A model generated the notes under the pieces. It searched no databases and had not been told where the DNA came from. It saw only the letters and a list, made by a program, of their open reading frames with translations. 64,000 bases of DNA, from positions 744,001 through 808,000 of the forward strand of contig OZ246887.1 of assembly GCA_965231765.1 (NCBI GenBank), written 5' to 3'. Origin of the DNA: JAAXHF01 sp963665955. GTDB taxonomy: Bacteria > Desulfobacterota > Binatia > Bin18. A program made the translations under genes and the position numbers. This document shows, piece after piece, positions 26,605 through 35,357 of the stretch (position 1 is its first letter; every line of letters begins with the position of its first letter).

Positions 26605-27470
26605 TCGAGCATTTTCTCGATTCGTGGCCGCTCTTTCAGCATGCATATCTGTCAGGCTGGTTAATCGGCCTTCTGCTAGCCTTACTTGGCGTCCTGGTTG
26701 TTGCCCGTGATCAAATTTTTATTGGCGCAGCCGTCTCTCAAGCATCCATGCTTGGTATTGCCGTTGGAATTTGGATCGGCAGTGCAATCACCCCCGATCC
26801 TCACAGTTGGTGGCACTCCGATCTCTTTCATTCAGTCATGGGTGGCCTTTTTGCCGTGCTTGCGGCGCTCCTGACTGCGTCGGGAGACCGAGGCGGAGGC
26901 CAAGAAACCCACGAAGCAATCACCGGCTGGCTCTTTATCGTCTCGATCAGCCTGTCCATCCTGCTGATGTCACAGAGTCCTATCGGCATGGAAGAGATCA
27001 ATCGCTTGTCATCAAGCACGATCATCGGAGCGAGGCAAACAGACGTGTGGATCGTTGCCGTGATGTTCCTTGCCACGGCAACGACATTGTTTTTTTGCTA
27101 CCGTCAAGCCTTACTCCTGGTTATGGACCCGGAGATGGCTCGTGCGGTCGGACTCCGGGTAGACCTCTGGAATCGCCTGATTTCGATCTGGCTGGGAGTC
27201 GCTGTCGGGGGTTCCGTCCATGTCTCTGGCGTGGTATTTGGCTTTGCCAGCTTAGTCTTACCTGCACTTGTTGCCAAAAACGTGTGTCGGGAGATTCGGC
27301 ACTTGTTTCTGGTCGCTCCAGCGGTCTCGCTAGGGATGGGTGTCGTCGCCTTTGTCCTGGCTAACGAGTATGACTACCCCCCTGGGCAAATGGCTGCGGC
27401 GTGTTTATCGTTCCTCATGGTCTTCGCGTGGCTATTTCGGCGGCTTCGTATTGGATGGAACGCAGGCTAA
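26601..27470 (+). CDS. znuB: Zinc ABC transporter permease ZnuB-like
   Basis: This belongs to the ABC-3 family of metal permeases. It has about eight hydrophobic helices across 289 residues, including the family stretches A-A-V-S-Q-A-S-M-L-G-I-A-V-G near residue 35 and V-S-G-V-V-F-G-F-A-S-L-V-L-P-A near residue 210. It starts at GTG 26601 inside the znuC stop. The match and gene order are those of a ZnuABC uptake system. Its stop at 27468-27470 is in the same frame as the decayed ZIP gene that follows. Confidence 0.9.
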   Translation: MIEHFLDSWPLFQHAYLSGWLIGLLLALLGVLVVARDQIFIGAAVSQASMLGIAVGIWIGSAITPDPHSWWHSDLFHSVMGGLFAVLAALLTASGDRGGGQETHEAITGWLFIVSISLSILLMSQSPIGMEEINRLSSSTIIGARQTDVWIVAVMFLATATTLFFCYRQALLLVMDPEMARAVGLRVDLWNRLISIWLGVAVGGSVHVSGVVFGFASLVLPALVAKNVCREIRHLFLVAPAVSLGMGVVAFVLANEYDYPPGQMAAACLSFLMVFAWLFRRLRIGWNAG

Positions 27471-27489
27471 CAATTCAGGCGACAAGAAC

Positions 27490-28304
27490 ATGCTTGCCTC
27501 GCCTGGAGACATCCTGCCTACTCACTTGCAACTCTATCCCAAAAGTGTACTCTCGCCCATTCTAGGACTGCCTTCTGGATTGCGTGTGCGACCTGCGTCA
27601 TCACACTTTCGGGCGGATTTCTAGCCTTACGTTTTCGGACCTAGCAGGGGGTACTGTTTGCCTTCTGCGCTGGGGCGTTGATGGCTGGCGCCTTCATGGA
27701 AATCTTACCCGATGCCTTAGAGCTGTTGGAATCGGCGCACAGTCCTTTCCACCATCATCATCTGCTGTTCGCTTGCGTGCTTGGATTTTTGTGTTTCTAC
27801 CTGCTTGAATATGCGACCCACCATCGTGAGACGCCTGACGTGCAAGAGTCCCACCACGCACATGCTCCGCATGCCGGAGTCCTCGGCGCAATGGGCATTG
27901 TTGTCCACAGTCTGATTGACGGCTTCGCGATCGGCAAAGGGTTCCACATTCATGATCAGGTCGGCTGGGCGATTGCGATTGGGGTGACCCTGCATAAACT
28001 CGCTGATGGGGCCAGCGTTGCCGGATTAATGTTGGGCACCCAGCATTCGACCCGAGCAACAACAGCCATGCTGAGCGTGACTGCAATCGCCCCAATCTTC
28101 GGGGTCTGGTTGCAAGGCTATGTGGCGCTCGCCACGCCACAGTTGGCCTTACTGCTCGGATGGTTTGCCGGGGTGTTTCTGTATCTCGGTGCGGGCAGTT
28201 TGCTGCCTGCCGCACACGATGCCAGCCATTCCCGCTGGCTGCCTTTGGCGACTCTTGCTGGGGTGGTATTTATTTATGCTGCGCAGTTGTTTGCGCACCA
28301 TTAG
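27490..28304 (+). pseudogene. ZIP-family zinc permease with amber stop and lost start
   Basis: From 27678 on there is a continuous frame resembling a ZIP transporter: M-E-I-L-P-D-A-L, a His-rich cytosolic loop, the signature H-S-L-I-D-G-F-A-I-G (metal helix IV) and T-L-H-K-L-A-D-G (helix V), then three more helices. The same frame upstream reads F-W-I-A-C-A-T-C and G-G-F-L-A-L-R-F-R-T, matching the first helix, but TAG at 27642-27644 interrupts it and no ATG, GTG or TTG precedes in frame. ATG 27490 begins a different frame. A restart at 27678-27690 would lack helix I and has no ribosome site. Hence probably a broken gene in the zinc operon, though the remaining 208 residues look functional. 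Confidence 0.65.
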
Positions 28305-28393
28305 ATCAGGAGATCAGGGCCTGGCGGGACAGACTTTACCTTGCTTTCATATCTTTTCCAATGTTATGGTCAAGCGTGATGCAGGAGGCTAAC

Positions 28394-28826
28394 GTGTCAA
28401 TTATTGTCGTCCCTAAGGTGCTGCGCGATAAGCTCGGTGAAGACGGGGCGAATGCCCTAGTTGAGCTTCTGAATGGCTCTGCCCAGCATGCCAGGGGATG
28501 ATGTCCTGCTCTTTGTCGAGGAGCGGTTTGAGAGGAGATTATCTGAGGAAGCAGCAAAGATCGATGTCAAAATCGTAGAAACAGAAGCCAAACTCAACGC
28601 TCGTATCGTAGAAACAGAAGCCAAACTCAACACTCGTATCGTAGAAACAGAAGCCAAGCTCAACACTCGTATCGCACAGACAGAAGCCAAACTTGAGGGC
28701 AAGATTGCCGAGGTGAAAGCCTCTATTTCCGAAGCCAAAGCCGACTTAATCCGGTGGATGTTCATTTTCTGGGCAGGCCAACTTGGTGCACTCTTAGGTA
28801 TTCTGTTTGCCTTCTTTAGAAAATAG
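28394..28826 (+). pseudogene. Coiled-coil membrane protein (DUF1640-like) split by a frameshift
   Basis: GTG 28394, with AGGAGG upstream, starts I-I-V-V-P-K-V-L-R-D-K-L-G-E, which continues to E-L-L-N-G-S-A-Q-H-A-R-G and a stop at 28501. The next frame continues D-D-V-L-L-F-V-E-E-R-F, a long coiled coil, and a terminal transmembrane helix (I-F-W-A-G-Q-L-G-A-L-L). Removing one G from the GGGG at 28494-28497 makes one protein of about 143 residues with the DUF1640-type plan: short head, coiled coil, C-terminal membrane helix. So this is a single gene with a homopolymer shift. The coil contains an 11-residue repeat. Confidence 0.7.
28568..28700 (+). repeat. 33-bp tandem repeat coding for an 11-residue coil
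   Basis: About four copies of a 33-base unit, each translating to I-V-E-T-E-A-K-L-N-x-R, lie inside the coiled-coil gene. The units differ by a few bases, so they are older than a recent slippage expansion. The 11-residue period fits a hendecad coiled coil. Confidence 0.85.
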
Positions 28827-28828
28827 CC

Positions 28829-30037
28829 TCACTCTTCCCTCCCATCATCACCCAGCACAACCGCTCCAGCCGCACTCATCTCTTGAATCTCGGCATCCGA
28901 ATATCCGACCTCACGCATCAGTTCAGCCGTGTGTTCTCCGAACAGTGGCGAACGCCGGGTAAGGCGAGCAGGCGTCTCTGACATTTTGACGGCCGGACCC
29001 AGCACCCGGACTTTTCCACCAACTGGGTGATCCATCTCTTGGACCATGCCACGGGCTTGGATATGCGGGTCGTCAAAGACTTCAGCATAGTTTGAGATGG
29101 GTCCGCATGGCACGCCGGCTTCTTCGAGGACAGCCAGCCAGTGAGCGCGGGTCTTGGTACTCGTGACCTCTTCAATGTCCTGGGTTAATAGGTGCCGATT
29201 CACGACCCGTTTTCGCTCGTTTTCATACTCTTCCCGCTCAACAAGCTGTGGTCGTTCAATCGCTTGGGCAAAACGCTCCCAAGTACGTTTGTTGGCTGCG
29301 CCTAGGTTGATATATCCGTCGGAGCATTTGATGGCTTGATACGGTGCAGACATGCGATGCGCAGAGCCCATTGGTTCTGGGATTTCTCCCCGAGAGAAAT
29401 ACTGGGTCGATTCCCAGACGGATAAAGCCACCCCTGCTTCAAGCAGTGAGGTGTCGATATATTGTCCCTCACCCGTATTTTGGCGATGAATATAGGCAGC
29501 AAGAATGGCTTGGGTGGCAAACAGTGCCGCTCCCAGGTCTGCGATTGGTACCCCACATTTGACGGGCGGCATGCCTTCTTCGCCAGTCACTGACATAATG
29601 CCCGACATGCCTTGGGCGACCAGGTCAAAACCACCTTTCTTTGCATACGGACCGGTCGAACCAAATCCTGAAACAGAGGCATAGATCAAGCGTGGATTAA
29701 TCTCTCGTAGCTCTGTATACCCCAAGCCAAAAGCATCCATGACGCCGGGGCGATAGTTCTCTACCCAGATATCCGTCCATGCGGCCAGCTTGCGCGCAAC
29801 CTCGCGGGATTTTTCTTCTTTAAGATTCAGGACCATACCACGCTTATTGCGGTTGACTGCCCAAAATCCAGTGCTCTCCGTACCCTGCCGTCCGCCCATG
29901 CCACGCGTGGTGTCCCCGCTCGGTGGCTCGACTTTGACCACATCGGCTCCAAGGTCGCCCAGCAGCATCGTACAAAACGGTCCTGCCATAACCTGCGTAA
30001 AGTCGAGAACGCGTACCCCAGCTAGTGCTTGTTTCAC
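28829..30037 (-). CDS. Family III CoA-transferase (CaiB/BaiF type)
   Basis: These enzymes move CoA between acyl groups. The family start L-A-G-V-R-V-L-D-F-T-Q-V is followed by G-P-F-C-T-M-L-L-G-D-L-G-A-D-V-V-K-V-E. The catalytic aspartate is expected in the V-P-I-A-D-L-G-A-A-L-F-A segment near residue 170. The C terminus has P-L-F-G-E-H-T. At 402 residues it is full length. It has no gene partner in the window besides other CoA genes; the acyl substrate cannot be told. Confidence 0.9.
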   Translation of the reverse strand: MKQALAGVRVLDFTQVMAGPFCTMLLGDLGADVVKVEPPSGDTTRGMGGRQGTESTGFWAVNRNKRGMVLNLKEEKSREVARKLAAWTDIWVENYRPGVMDAFGLGYTELREINPRLIYASVSGFGSTGPYAKKGGFDLVAQGMSGIMSVTGEEGMPPVKCGVPIADLGAALFATQAILAAYIHRQNTGEGQYIDTSLLEAGVALSVWESTQYFSRGEIPEPMGSAHRMSAPYQAIKCSDGYINLGAANKRTWERFAQAIERPQLVEREEYENERKRVVNRHLLTQDIEEVTSTKTRAHWLAVLEEAGVPCGPISNYAEVFDDPHIQARGMVQEMDHPVGGKVRVLGPAVKMSETPARLTRRSPLFGEHTAELMREVGYSDAEIQEMSAAGAVVLGDDGREE

Positions 30038-30260
30038 AATATCACCTCACCCAAATGAATCTTGATCTTGTTCTAAAGCACATCTCAGCAGGTCTCTGCT
30101 AGTACTTTGGCAAAGAGGAGAAAGGACCGCAACTCAATCAGACGCCGTCGGTTGCAGAAAAGGAGTCGAGCACAAGCAGAATTTCAAACGATTTCAAACA
30201 AACAGGGAGGGTCGGATAAGGATACCCTGGAATGGCTGCGAAGAAGCGGCCGAGAACAAC

Positions 30261-30455
30261 TTAGAACTCACGCCGACGTGCGTCGTAGATTTTCAGTCCG
30301 TAGACGATCACCCCTTTATCGATCCGGATCGTAAATCCACAGCTGGGATTAATACAGGCCCAGACCTTATATTCGAGAGAGGCCCCGTGTAGGCCAAAGT
30401 CTGAGAGAGGTACGAGCACACCTTGGCTACATTTTCGACATTTAGGTAATTCCAC
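30261..30455 (-). CDS. Small zinc-ribbon-like protein
   Basis: This 64-residue protein has C-R-K-C near residue 6 and A-C-I-N-P-S-C near residue 34, a CxxC/CxxxxC arrangement like a small zinc ribbon. GTG 30455 is preceded by AGGAGG at a normal distance. Function unknown. It stands alone between the CoA-transferase and a SnoaL-like gene. Confidence 0.6.
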   Translation of the reverse strand: MELPKCRKCSQGVLVPLSDFGLHGASLEYKVWACINPSCGFTIRIDKGVIVYGLKIYDARRREF

Positions 30456-30609
30456 ACCTACCGCCTCCTCACTCCCAATTTTCTAGAAGCCCTATCTCTT
30501 CAGTATGCCAGGGAAAAGAGAGGAAAAACAAGAGGATGGGCTTGCACCAGGCCATTCTTTTACGCTAGGCCAGAGAGCAGCGTCTCAACTGAGGAGAAGG
30601 GAAAGAGAT

Positions 30610-31026
30610 ATGGACGAACAGAATGCTGTACTGGCAGCCAATAGAGCCTTTTATCAAGCCTTTGAAACCCTCGAGATCAAAGAGATGGAAAAGATGTGGC
30701 TGCAAGAGAGTTACATTAAGTGTGTCCATCCGGGTTGGCCGCTGCTGGCCGGTTGGGGGCCAGTGATGGCGAGTTGGGAGCGTATTTTCACCAATACCGA
30801 ATCGATGCGCTTCACCTTGAGCGATGTGCGGGTCGAAGTATCAGGCTCGCTGAGCTGGGTGGTCCTGATTGAAAACTTGGAGTCAGGCGGTCCTGGTGGA
30901 AGCTCACTCTCACAGATCCTGACCACCAACCTGTTTGAGAAGCGAGGGAATGAGTGGTTTATCGTCCACCACCACGGATCACCGATTTTTGCCCCGCCAG
31001 CTCCACCAGAAGATCAATTGCATTAG
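30610..31026 (+). CDS. SnoaL-like / DUF4440-type NTF2-fold protein
   Basis: This 138-residue protein has the NTF2-like pattern: helix L-A-A-N-R-A-F-Y-Q-A-F, W-L-Q-E-S-Y-I-K-C-V-H-P-G-W in the family region, then strands ending W-F-I-V-H-H-H-G-S. Such proteins are often isomerase-like or of unknown role. Start ATG 30610 is chosen because GAGGAGAAGGG lies upstream; the 35 codons before it are not conserved-looking. It is 74 bp upstream of efp. Confidence 0.78.
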   Translation: MDEQNAVLAANRAFYQAFETLEIKEMEKMWLQESYIKCVHPGWPLLAGWGPVMASWERIFTNTESMRFTLSDVRVEVSGSLSWVVLIENLESGGPGGSSLSQILTTNLFEKRGNEWFIVHHHGSPIFAPPAPPEDQLH

Positions 31027-31100
31027 CCCCATTGGCGATATTGACCCGATAAATCGGTGATATTTTTTATCAAATTTCATTCCAGGCGGAGGAAAAAACT

Positions 31101-31664
31101 ATGTTCATGCAAGCAACCCAGATGCGGGTGGGGGCGATCATTCTGTATCAAAACGATCTCTATCGTGTCATGGACCTGATACACATCACCCCCGGCAATA
31201 AGCGTGGATTTGTCCAGACCAAAATGCGTAATTTACGCACCGGTCTGCAAACAGAAAATAAATTTCGCTCGGATGACAAAATTGAACGGGCGGTGCTTGA
31301 TACGCAAGAGATGGAATATTTATACGAGTCCGGTGGTGCCTACCACTTCATGAACTCAGAGAGCTACGAGCAACTCGAATTTTCCAAAGAACTATTGGGC
31401 GACGCTATCGACTACTTGGCTCCAAACCTGAAGATCAATGTCGATATGTACGAGGGCCAACCAGTCGGTGTGACACTGCCAAAAACAGTTGATCTCGAAG
31501 TCGCTGACACCCCACCGGCTCTCAAGGGCGCGACCGTCAACAATGAGTTGAAACCGGCGACCATGGAAACTGGGCTGGCTGTCCGCGTACCTGGTTTTAT
31601 TGAGATTGGTGAAACGGTCCGGGTTGATACAGAGACAGGCAATTACTTGTCACGGGCCAAATAG
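31101..31664 (+). CDS. efp: Translation elongation factor P
   Basis: EF-P relieves ribosome stalling at polyproline. The 187-residue length and three-domain plan fit: KOW-like N domain, OB fold, and C-terminal OB with K-T-V-D-L-E-V and T-G-L-A-V-R-V-P-G-F. The modified loop reads T-P-G-N-K-R-G-F, so the position usually occupied by the modified Lys or Arg (P-G-K-G in E. coli) is Asn, with Lys and Arg just after it. This loop also occurs in EF-Ps of some other phyla from memory. It starts at ATG 31101 with GGAGG eight bases upstream. Confidence 0.93.
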   Translation: MFMQATQMRVGAIILYQNDLYRVMDLIHITPGNKRGFVQTKMRNLRTGLQTENKFRSDDKIERAVLDTQEMEYLYESGGAYHFMNSESYEQLEFSKELLGDAIDYLAPNLKINVDMYEGQPVGVTLPKTVDLEVADTPPALKGATVNNELKPATMETGLAVRVPGFIEIGETVRVDTETGNYLSRAK

Positions 31665-31743
31665 AGGGGCTGCGTGAGCATCAGGTCAGGCATATTATAA
31701 GGTGTATGGGGCCAAGTCTTAATCGCTCCCGCCTCATTGTCAC

Positions 31744-32436
31744 TTAGCTGCCTGCCGCTCCATTACCGGAAACCTGATGGCCGTTCTGAGTCTGTTTTTC
31801 ATTCTCAGCCACAACAACAGTGAAGAGCGATAATGGCGAAGTCTTAAACCGCTTTTCAATCCGAATCGGCACGCCATCGAACGCTTGCTTCAAACGTAGC
31901 GAAGCACTCCAGCCCAGACGCCGGGTGAGCGGATCCAGCGCACCGATAATTGGGCCAAGGAAAGGCTTAGTCGTTCGAAAGTGATTAATGATCATGACTT
32001 TGCCCTCGGGCTTACACACCCGATGGATCTCGTTCATCATCCGGATTGGGTCAGGCACAACGCTAATGACGTGGAATGAGGTCACATAATCAAACGAATT
32101 ATCTGGAAAATCGAGATTTAAGGCGTCCATTTCCATCAGCTGAAAATGACGCCAGCCGTTGTCGATGGCCTTTTCTCGCGCGCGCTCCAGCATGTCAGGA
32201 GCCAGGTCGACTCCAGTCACCTCACAATGCGGAGGGTAGGCGGCAAGCGATAACCCTGTCCCAACCCCAACTTCAAGTACTTTTGATCCAGGCTTAATAT
32301 TCAGATCCCGAACAGCGTTCGTAATCCGCTCGGTGAAAAGTCCATTAAAAATCCGATCGTACAAATGAGAGAAATTTGAGTAAAGTTTGCTCTCGTGCGA
32401 GTTTGTGATCACCTCTTCTCTGTGTCCAGAAGTCAC
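31744..32436 (-). CDS. Phospholipid N-methyltransferase-like SAM enzyme (PmtA type)
   Basis: This SAM methyltransferase resembles bacterial phosphatidylethanolamine N-methyltransferases of the PmtA type, which make phosphatidylcholine precursors. Motif I is V-L-E-V-G-V-G-T-G, followed by T-G-V-D-L-A-P-D-M-L, and F-D-Y-V-T-S-F-H-V. The start with S-N-F-S-H-L-Y-D-R-I-F is typical of the family. GTG 32436 follows GGGAGG five bases upstream; longer starts lack one. The lipid assignment is by family likeness only; a ubiquinone/menaquinone methyltransferase-like role is an alternative. Confidence 0.75.
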   Translation of the reverse strand: MTSGHREEVITNSHESKLYSNFSHLYDRIFNGLFTERITNAVRDLNIKPGSKVLEVGVGTGLSLAAYPPHCEVTGVDLAPDMLERAREKAIDNGWRHFQLMEMDALNLDFPDNSFDYVTSFHVISVVPDPIRMMNEIHRVCKPEGKVMIINHFRTTKPFLGPIIGALDPLTRRLGWSASLRLKQAFDGVPIRIEKRFKTSPLSLFTVVVAENEKQTQNGHQVSGNGAAGS

Positions 32437-32558
32437 TACAGCCTCCCTCATCAACGAGCCGTGTACGATGGCTAAGATGCCGGATATACCATACCCACCC
32501 ACTATGGTCAACGTATATCAACACTTGCGAGCAGACAGGCTGAAGGCGACCGTACGGC

Positions 32559-34400
32559 TTAATACGCCCGCAAATCTCGCACCCGCAGCTGCAAACTCGC
32601 CGAACCATTCCAGACGTTCATCGTTGGCGTATACACGATATCAATCCGAGCCGCGCGGGGCAGGACAATATGGCCCAGACCGAAGCCAATTGCATCAACC
32701 GGTCTTCCCCCCTGGGCAGATCGCAACACGAGCTTCAGGTGGCCGACTTTGCCCTGTCTTGCATCTGCACCAACAACCCGTTGAGACACAAGCTGCACTG
32801 CCCGGGCCAAAAAGATGGGCTCGGGATTGCCTTGGCCATACGGCTCCAGCTGCCGAATATCGTCAATCGTGTCCGCACTCAACGCAGCCAAATCCAATTC
32901 AGCATCGATCTCAATGATCGGTACCAGCTCCGGTGCACCGACCCGCTCTTGAACAATAGTCTCAAACCGGTCTGCAAATGCCGGCACTCGATCGGCCTGG
33001 ATCGATAACCCTGCGGCTTGACGATGACCACCGTAGCCATTCAGCAACTCAGCACAGGCGGCCAGCCCTTCATATAGGTGAAAAACCTTGGGGCTGCGAC
33101 CTGAACCTTTGCCCATATTGCCCTCTAAAGCAATCATGATTGCGGGGCGGGAAAACCGCTCCACCAGCCGTGAGGCGACAACGCCAATTACACCAGCATG
33201 CCATTCCTCGGAAGCCAGCACTAAGCTCTTGCGCTGAGCCAAATCAGGCAGATTTTCGGCCATGGTAATCGCTTGGTCGAGGATTTCTTGTTCAATACCT
33301 TGACGGGCACGATTTTCCTGGTCTAAGTCTGCGGCCAGCATACGGGCGCGGTCCATATCAGTCGTTGTCAGCAACTCGACTGCCTTTTGGGCTTCCGCCA
33401 ACCGCCCACCAGCATTGATGCGTGGCCCAAGCCGAAATCCGATATAGCTACTCGTTGCCTCGGCTTCGCCGCTGACCTCTTTCAGGGCGCGAATCCCTGG
33501 CCGCTGACTGTCTGCAATACGCTTCAGACCATACGTGACTAAAACACGGTTTTCTTCTACCAACGGCACTAAGTCAGCAACCGTGCCTAAGCACACCAGG
33601 TCCAGATACTCGCGCAAATCCGGCACTTCCGTCTCACCTTTTTCGCGCAAGTACATGCGGACACCCATCAACAGGTAAAAGACAACTCCAGCACCTGACA
33701 GTCCGGTAAAAGAGAACGGGCACTCTTTTTCCATCGGGTTGAGCACAGCATAGGCAGGTGGTCGTTCGTCGGGGACATGATGATGGTCGCAAATGATGAC
33801 ATCCATACCCAGACTTTGGGCCAAAGAAACCTCAGCATGGGCCGAAGCTCCACAATCGGCCGTGACAAGCACCTTGGTCCCGCGCCCAGCAATCACCCGC
33901 ATGGCTTCGGCGTTCAAACCATACCCTTCACGGGTCCGATGCGGAATATACAGATCAGGCTCCATGCCGAGTTCACGCAGAAAGAGCAAGAGCTGCGAGC
34001 TGCCAGTCACTCCATCAACATCATAGTCGCCATAGATACACACCAGTTCGCCCTGCGCCCGGGCGCGTAACAGCCGCTCAGCCGCTCGCTCCATGTCTGG
34101 GAATAAAAGCGGCGAGCGCAGTCCAGCCCGCAAGGTCGGTCCTAAAAAGGTCGCAATTTTCTGGGGGGTGGCGAGGCCACGATTAAACAGTAAACGGGCA
34201 ATCAGTGGAGAGAAAGAAGCACTCCTGGACTGAGATTGAAGCAGCCGAACACGCTCCGGGTCAGCCTGGCGGATTTCCCACCGACGTTCCGGTAAGCCAT
34301 CCAGCCGAGAGGCGGCTTGAGGAGGTTTCACACCGCCAGAGGATTCAGGCAGTTCAGAGGCTAAGGGTTGGACTGGCTGGGACTCCTGTGGCGGGTTCAC
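32559..34400 (-). CDS. recJ: Single-stranded-DNA exonuclease RecJ
   Basis: RecJ degrades single-stranded DNA 5'-3' in recombination and mismatch repair. The DHH-family motifs are present: D-Y-D-V-D-G near residue 115, T-A-D-C-G-A-S, I-C-D-H-H-H-V-P near residue 205, and a DHHA1 domain with G-S-G-R-S and G-G-H-R-Q-A-A-G. The start GTG 34400 forms a GTGA overlap with the secF stop, with GGAGG upstream; the frame could also open at 34424 without good support. At 613 residues it is normal length. Confidence 0.94.
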   Translation of the reverse strand: MNPPQESQPVQPLASELPESSGGVKPPQAASRLDGLPERRWEIRQADPERVRLLQSQSRSASFSPLIARLLFNRGLATPQKIATFLGPTLRAGLRSPLLFPDMERAAERLLRARAQGELVCIYGDYDVDGVTGSSQLLLFLRELGMEPDLYIPHRTREGYGLNAEAMRVIAGRGTKVLVTADCGASAHAEVSLAQSLGMDVIICDHHHVPDERPPAYAVLNPMEKECPFSFTGLSGAGVVFYLLMGVRMYLREKGETEVPDLREYLDLVCLGTVADLVPLVEENRVLVTYGLKRIADSQRPGIRALKEVSGEAEATSSYIGFRLGPRINAGGRLAEAQKAVELLTTTDMDRARMLAADLDQENRARQGIEQEILDQAITMAENLPDLAQRKSLVLASEEWHAGVIGVVASRLVERFSRPAIMIALEGNMGKGSGRSPKVFHLYEGLAACAELLNGYGGHRQAAGLSIQADRVPAFADRFETIVQERVGAPELVPIIEIDAELDLAALSADTIDDIRQLEPYGQGNPEPIFLARAVQLVSQRVVGADARQGKVGHLKLVLRSAQGGRPVDAIGFGLGHIVLPRAARIDIVYTPTMNVWNGSASLQLRVRDLRAY

Positions 34401-35320
34401 CGCCGTCGCCCTCCGGTATCCCACAGCAAGACAATTGGGCTGGCAATGTAGATCGAAGAATAGGTCCCAATAGTGAACCCAACCATCAAGACAAGGGCAA
34501 AGCTATTAATGACCGATCCGCCTAGGAGAAACAGGGCTAGAATGACCATCAAGGTCGTACCTGAGGTAATAATCGTTCGGCTCAGCATTTCATTGACGCT
34601 ACGATTGATAATCGTGGCCATGGTATCCCGGCGCATTTTTCGCATATTTTCCCGAATCCGATCACAGACGACCACAGTATCATTGACCGAATACCCAATA
34701 ACCGTCAAAAACGCGGCCACAATAGGCAGGTCAAACTCCATATCCATCAACACCATCGCCGTTGCGGTCACCAAAACATCGTGAAAAATAGCAACTGCTG
34801 CCCCGAGCCCAAAACGCGGTTCAAATCGAAACGCGATATACGAGCCCATCATGATGGTGGCAAACAGGACGGCCAAAATCCCGTCCCGGCGCAGGCTTTG
34901 GCCCACCTTGGGGCCGACCGTTTCCACCCGTTGGATGGGTAACAAACGGTCGCCGAACGTCTCCCGCAGTTTTTTCTCGACCTGTACTGATGGACTGCCT
35001 CCAGTCGTTTCATTTCCAGAAATATCGGTTTCAGCCTCTGCCATACGGATCAGAAACTCGTCTCCAGCCAGCCCAAAGTCTTGGACCGACAGATCCGGGA
35101 TATCCGTTTCTGCTAGCGTTTGGCGCACCTCAACAATACTCGGCGGATCTGCAAATTTGACATGCACGATTGTCCCACCGGCAAAATCAACTCCGTAGTT
35201 CAAACCGCCCCGGATAAAAAATGTGCCAATTCCAATCAGGACTATGATCGCTGAGAAAACAGCAGCTATTTTGGAATAGCTTAAAAAATCAATCGTTGTT
35301 CCAGCTTTGATGATTTGCAT
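34397..35320 (-). CDS. secF: Protein translocase subunit SecF
   Basis: SecF and SecD use the proton gradient to help pull proteins through SecYEG. Here 307 residues contain six helices and the periplasmic P1 region, with family motifs G-V-D-F-A-G-G and T-I-M-M-G-S-Y-I-A-F-R near the centre and V-I-G-Y-S-V-N-D-T-V-V near residue 205. It starts at ATG 35320, 37 bp after secD, in the usual yajC-secD-secF order; it overlaps recJ by 4 bases. Confidence 0.95.
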   Translation of the reverse strand: MQIIKAGTTIDFLSYSKIAAVFSAIIVLIGIGTFFIRGGLNYGVDFAGGTIVHVKFADPPSIVEVRQTLAETDIPDLSVQDFGLAGDEFLIRMAEAETDISGNETTGGSPSVQVEKKLRETFGDRLLPIQRVETVGPKVGQSLRRDGILAVLFATIMMGSYIAFRFEPRFGLGAAVAIFHDVLVTATAMVLMDMEFDLPIVAAFLTVIGYSVNDTVVVCDRIRENMRKMRRDTMATIINRSVNEMLSRTIITSGTTLMVILALFLLGGSVINSFALVLMVGFTIGTYSSIYIASPIVLLWDTGGRRR

Positions 35321-35357
35321 ACCCACACATACCCAAAACACTCAATTTGACATTCAG

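Noticed and set aside
28568..28700. Possible CRISPR-like repeats
   Set aside because: The units are contiguous 33-bp coding repeats without spacers and keep the reading frame of a coiled coil.
30107..30334. A Lys/Arg-rich 75-codon frame starting at TTG
   Set aside because: It overlaps the convergent zinc-ribbon gene, has no good ribosome site, and has a composition compatible with chance.
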